8,680 nt of DNA from an uncultured Collinsella sp. Lineage in GTDB: Bacteria > Actinomycetota > Coriobacteriia > Coriobacteriales > Coriobacteriaceae. Made by a program: the position numbers and the translations under genes. The DNA is taken from the NCBI GenBank assembly GCA_902493145.1, contig CABUOA010000057.1:1-8680 (forward strand). The letters run 5' to 3'. Below, piece by piece: positions 5,887 to 8,680 of this stretch. A model generated the notes under the pieces. That model was not told the DNA's origin and searched no databases. It saw only the letters and a program-made list of their open reading frames with translations. Numbering within the stretch: the first letter of the stretch is position 1; each line of letters begins with the position of its first letter.

Positions 5887-7200
5887 CTACAGGCGCTCGC
5901 GAACCGCCTCGACCACGTTGGCCAGATCGACGAGAACCTCGTCATGGCTCTCCATGTCGCGCACCTTGACCTTGCCGGCGGCAAGCTCGTCGCCACCCAG
6001 GACCAAAATGAGCTTGGCGCCAACCTTGTCGGCCTGCTTGAACTGAGCTTTGAGCGAACGGCCCTGATAGTCGGCCTCGGTCACGATGCCAGCGGCGCGA
6101 AGCTCCTGCGTGATGGCAAAGACGTTCTGACGCAGCTCCTTGCCGGCATTGGCGACGTAGACGCACGGGGCCTCCTCGGCACCCAAGTCGTTACCAAATG
6201 CCTGAAGGGCCAGCAGCGCACGCTCAAAACCGACGGCAAAGCCAACGCCTGCCGTGGGCTTGCCACCCTCGAGCTCTACCAAGCCGTCATAGCGACCGCC
6301 GCCACCGATGGAGCCGACGCCGGCGCCGGGAGCCTCGACCTCAAAGACGGTACGGGTGTAGTAGTCCAAGCCACGCACCAAGGTGGGATCCTCGACATAC
6401 TCGATACCCGCCGCATCCAAATAGCGCTTGACCTGCTCGTAGTGCTCGCGGCACTCATCGCACAAGTTGTCGCCCATCAGCGGTGCGTCGGCCATGATCT
6501 CGCGGCAGTGGTCGTTCTTGCAGTCGAAGGCACGCAGCGGATTGAGCTCGGCGCGCTCGCGGCACTCGTCGCACATCTCGTCGGCGTGATCGAGGATAAA
6601 CTGCTTGACCTGCTCGCGATAGGCCGGACGGCATTGGGCATCGCCCATCGAGTTAATGAGCAGACGGAGCTTGGAAAGGTCGAAACCAAGGCGCTTGTAG
6701 AACTCCATGAGCATGATGATGCACTCGGCGTCTGCTGCCGGATCGGGAGCGCCGAGCCACTCGATGCCCACTTGATGGAACTGGCGCAGACGACCCTTCT
6801 GGGGACGCTCGCCACGGAACATGGCCTCGGCATAATAAGCCTTAAACGGCGTGGAGCCCTGGGGCACCAGGTTGTTCTCCACGACGGCGCGCACCACACC
6901 GGCCGTGCCCTCGGGACGAAGCGCCAGGCGCTGCTTGGGCTTGAGCTTGCTATCGGTGCCCTCAGCAAAGACGCGCTCCAGGTTGGCGCCGCTAAAGACG
7001 CGGAACATCTCCTTGCGCACGACGTCGGTCGACTGGCCGATGCCGTGGACAAAGACGTCCACCTGCTCGATCGCGGGCGTCTCGATGGGCTTAAAGCCAA
7101 ACGGCTCGAATACGCCGGCCGCAATCTGCTGCATCTTTTGCCAAGCGCGCATCTCGGCGCCGATAAGGTCGCGGGTTCCCTCCGCCTTCTGTGCCTGCAT
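5887..7200 (-). CDS. hisS: Histidyl-tRNA synthetase
   Basis: Class II aminoacyl-tRNA synthetase charging tRNA-His in the cytoplasm; 437 residues, normal for bacterial HisRS. The order is standard: N-terminal GTRD (8-11), motif 2 around FRGERPQKGR (128-137), the HisA signature RGLDYYTR (276-283), HisB GGGGRYDG (299-306), motif 3 GVGFAVGFER (318-327), and the anticodon-binding domain from about 345 to the end. A Cys-bearing insertion at 210-250 has CxxC pairs at 210/213 and 247/250 plus C227 and C232. I recall similar insertions in other bacterial HisRS, and metal binding is possible but untested. I chose the ATG at 7200, with AAAGGTG 7 nt upstream. A TTG two codons earlier (7206) is possible but is too close to that site. 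There is no T-box leader: the TATAAT lies only about 40 bp upstream. Confidence 0.97.
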   Translation of the reverse strand: MQAQKAEGTRDLIGAEMRAWQKMQQIAAGVFEPFGFKPIETPAIEQVDVFVHGIGQSTDVVRKEMFRVFSGANLERVFAEGTDSKLKPKQRLALRPEGTAGVVRAVVENNLVPQGSTPFKAYYAEAMFRGERPQKGRLRQFHQVGIEWLGAPDPAADAECIIMLMEFYKRLGFDLSKLRLLINSMGDAQCRPAYREQVKQFILDHADEMCDECRERAELNPLRAFDCKNDHCREIMADAPLMGDNLCDECREHYEQVKRYLDAAGIEYVEDPTLVRGLDYYTRTVFEVEAPGAGVGSIGGGGRYDGLVELEGGKPTAGVGFAVGFERALLALQAFGNDLGAEEAPCVYVANAGKELRQNVFAITQELRAAGIVTEADYQGRSLKAQFKQADKVGAKLILVLGGDELAAGKVKVRDMESHDEVLVDLANVVEAVRERL

Positions 7201-7242
7201 GGGCAAACACCTTTCTTTTGTATCGCGTCATAGGTAACGGTC

Positions 7243-7248
7243 ATTATA
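7243..7248 (-). promoter_or_regulatory. hisS promoter -10 element
   Basis: A perfect TATAAT followed by G lies about 40 bp before the hisS ATG. At 16-18 bp upstream no good -35 is seen; that position falls in the GC-rich arm of hairpin 1 (7265-7290). The implied leader of about 35 nt is too short for a T-box or other large riboregulator. Confidence 0.6.
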
Positions 7249-7264
7249 CGGCACAAAGCAGCAA

Positions 7265-7326
7265 CGCGGCGGCGTGTCTGACCGAACGAGGGTATGGGGA
7301 CTCGTTCGGCCAGACACGCCGCCGCG
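7265..7326 (-). repeat. Hairpin 1 of the MFS-hisS intergenic array
   Basis: Arms of 26 nt (7265-7290 and 7301-7326) with a 10-nt loop. The only imperfect pair is A7281/C7310, which is U-G in minus-strand RNA. No T-run follows on either strand. The left arm abuts the hisS promoter. Confidence 0.92.
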
Positions 7327-7331
7327 GTTTG

Positions 7332-7395
7332 TGATCCCTTTTCCTCCGTCCCCTTCGGATTACGTGATCCCTTGGGGACGGAGGAAAAGAGATCA
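7332..7395 (-). repeat. Hairpin 2 of the MFS-hisS intergenic array
   Basis: Arms of 22 nt (7332-7353 and 7374-7395) around a 20-nt loop. The single imperfect pair is C7337/A7390, again G-U on the minus strand. The loop contains an exact second copy of GTGATCCCTT (7331-7340 and 7364-7373), so part of the right arm has two possible partners. Confidence 0.92.
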
Positions 7396-7404
7396 TTTCG
7401 TAGG

Positions 7405-7470
7405 CCCGTGGCTGCCCTGGAAACCGAATGACGGTACGAGCATCCATTCGGCTTCCAGGGCAGCCACGGG
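7405..7470 (-). repeat. Hairpin 3 of the MFS-hisS intergenic array
   Basis: Arms of 26 nt (7405-7430 and 7445-7470) with a 14-nt loop; the single imperfect pair A7423/C7452 is U-G on the minus strand. It lies 34 nt after the stop of the transporter remnant and is the first hairpin in that transcript's 3' region. No T-run follows it. Confidence 0.92.
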
Positions 7471-7503
7471 CAGAACAGGCAAACAGGAATAGGCGGCGGC
7501 CGG

Positions 7504-8348
7504 CTACTCCCCCGCCACGCTTGCGCGCAGCTTGGCGGCGATGGGCTCGGATGCCAGCAGGAACACGAGCATGACCACGGAGCACGCCAGGCACACAATC
7601 CAGGTGCTCGCAAAGGAGCCCGTGGCATCGAACAGCACGCCCGAGACAATGGCGCCCACGGTGCCGCCGACCATCTCGAGCGAGGTAATGGTGCCCGTGA
7701 CCTTGCCGAGGTCGGCCATGCCAAACTGCTTGGACGCGGCGATGGTAGGCGTGATGGTGCCCATGCACGTTCCGATACCAAAGCTCGCAGCGGCCACAAT
7801 AGGACTAAGGTCCGTCGTCGGGAAGCACAGCGCCACACAGGCGACAATACACGCAACGGAACCCAGCACGTTGCCAAAGCGCAAACCAAAACGATCGTAG
7901 ATGGCGCCGAGCGAAATCTTGGCGATAACGACCGTAACCATATAGGCCGAAAGCACGGTGCCCGCCCACATGGGGTCGTGGCCGCCCGTGACGATCTTGG
8001 CGCCGTTGACGGTAACGCTCGTCATGTTCGTAACTTGGTTGGGCAGGATGGCGCCATTGACAAGCCCCATAAAGAGGAAGGCGACGACAAGCAGCCAAAA
8101 CGCCGGGCTCTTCTTGATGCGAGACCAGCCAACGTTAACCTCGGGCGCCGTGCGCTCGTCCTTGTCGCCAGCCGTCGAGACGGACGGATCGCCCGGGTTC
8201 TCGCCGAGCGGCTTCAGGCCAATCTCGGAAGGCTTGGTGCGGAAGGAATAGTCATGCAGTTAACGAAAATGGTGTAGCACGTGGCCATGATGACAAAGCC
8301 GGAGGCCACCACGAGCCAGCCGGGGAAAAATTTACTTTGCTGGGACAT
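7504..8348 (-). pseudogene. MFS transporter with internal deletion and frameshift
   Basis: The gene begins properly: ATG at 8346-8348, AAGGAG 6 nt upstream, then MSQQSKFFPGWLVVASGF and the rest of TM1 through residue 32 (about 8253). That frame then runs into about 11 unrelated codons and a TGA. A second frame, open from about 8253 to the stop at 7504, encodes DYSFRTKPSEIGLKPLGE, typical of the loop between TM6 and TM7 of MFS proteins, and then TM7-TM12 with an MFS-like GAIYDRFGLRFG loop. The pieces total about 280 residues against the usual 400-430, so about 130 residues (TM2-TM6) are gone and the join is out of frame. The only internal ATG of note (8070) is inside TM7, so a functional short form is unlikely. 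The substrate is unknown; the adjacent amidohydrolase suggests an amide, peptide or its product. An assembly error is the main alternative. Confidence 0.82.
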
Positions 8349-8351
8349 GGA

Positions 8352-8680
8352 TTACTCCTTGTGGTCCGCAATGTATCCGAGAGCGACGGCGGCATAAGCC
8401 GCGGCGCCGAGAGGAAGCTCGGCATCGTTAAAGCGCGCCTTGGGATGATGCTGGGCAAAATGCTCGTCCGTATCGGTCACGGCCGCGCCCACGGTAAAGT
8501 ACGCACTCGGAATCTCGCTCGAGATAAGCGCGAAGTCCTCGCTCGCCATGGCGTGGAATAGCGGCAGGAAGGCAGCCTTGGGCAGCACCGCGCCCACGTA
8601 ACCAAGCGAGGCCTGGGTCATATCGCTGTCGAGCACGAGCGGCGGAACGTCCGAGAGCGTCTCGATGGTTGCCGGCGTAC
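8352..8680 (-). CDS. M20-family amidohydrolase/peptidase, C-terminal part
   Basis: The last ~109 residues of a gene that continues beyond the window edge. MASEDF followed by SSEIPSAYFTVGA, and then HHPKARFNDAELPLGAAAYAAVAL near the end, are typical of the C-terminus of M20 metal-dependent amidohydrolases (aminoacylase, IAA-amino acid hydrolase and related carboxypeptidases). In that family the His of the H-(S/H)-P-x-F-like motif is a ligand of the two-metal site. The protein would hydrolyse an N-acyl amino acid or short peptide in the cytoplasm; the exact substrate cannot be told from this part. The TAA at 8352-8354 lies 3 bp before the MFS ATG, so the two were one operon. The GTG at 8636 is internal to a conserved region and is not the start. 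Confidence 0.85.
   Translation of the reverse strand, partial: TPATIETLSDVPPLVLDSDMTQASLGYVGAVLPKAAFLPLFHAMASEDFALISSEIPSAYFTVGAAVTDTDEHFAQHHPKARFNDAELPLGAAAYAAVALGYIADHKE
8355..8360 (-). promoter_or_regulatory. Ribosome binding site of the MFS gene
   Basis: AAGGAG lies within the last codons of the amidohydrolase gene, directly before its TAA, and 6 nt before the transporter ATG. It fixes the transporter start and shows that the two genes formed a translationally close operon. Confidence 0.85.

Noticed and set aside
5761..7233. 490-codon plus-strand frame opposite hisS
   Set aside because: Antisense shadow of hisS with the same compositional bias, starting within the hisS terminator region and lacking a domain.
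7207..7331. T-box riboswitch controlling hisS
   Set aside because: The TATAAT lies about 40 bp from the ATG, the leader is too short, and no T-box sequence or specifier loop is seen. The hairpins lie upstream of the promoter.
6477..7889. 470-codon minus-strand frame overlapping hisS, the hairpin array and the MFS remnant
   Set aside because: It crosses two real genes in another frame and the three hairpins; the translation is rich in Ser, Arg, Ala and Pro and looks non-coding.
7504..8070. A functional half-size 188-residue membrane protein starting at 8070
   Set aside because: The ATG at 8070 is inside TM7 with no ribosome site, whereas the true MFS start with AAGGAG is at 8348. The frame is better explained as the C-terminal half of a broken gene.

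Overview
The window looks like a chromosomal segment of a high-GC Gram-positive gut anaerobe. My best guess is a Coriobacteriia member such as Collinsella, judged from the GC-rich codon use, the gene set and the lactate theme; no rRNA or other marker confirms this. All recognisable genes lie on the minus strand, so in transcription order the window reads from right to left.

Right end (7504-8680): the 3' end of an M20-family amidohydrolase/peptidase gene runs off the window edge. Three bases after its stop, with an ideal Shine-Dalgarno, begins an MFS transporter gene. That gene has lost its middle: transmembrane helix 1 is joined out of frame to the TM6-TM7 loop, so I call it a pseudogene.

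7207-7503: a gene-free stretch holding three consecutive long hairpins (22-26 bp stems, one imperfect pair each), then a TATAAT box for hisS. 5887-7200 is hisS (histidyl-tRNA synthetase), closed by a 16-bp hairpin. 5642-5793 holds the ppc promoter with two related AT-rich palindromes. 2816-5629 is ppc (phosphoenolpyruvate carboxylase).

2202-2815: about 600 bases without a gene. It contains a 127-nt hairpin directly after ppc, a three-unit degenerate tandem repeat (period about 119 bp, with two units sharing a 60-nt block at one mismatch), and a strong intrinsic terminator. After this comes a two-gene lactate module: larA (nickel-pincer lactate racemase, TTG start) and, 49 bp later, an aquaglyceroporin-family channel that fits LarD, ended by an intrinsic terminator at 11-49. 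LarA interconverts D- and L-lactate and the channel would pass lactic acid. The larB/larC/larE cofactor genes are not in the window.

I saw no dramatic new system. The most interesting material is the non-coding structure: the repeat/hairpin complex after ppc, the triple hairpin before hisS, and the fact that every imperfect base pair in five of these hairpins is G-U in minus-strand RNA but A-C in plus-strand RNA. Also notable are the NQA substitution in the channel and the truncated transporter.
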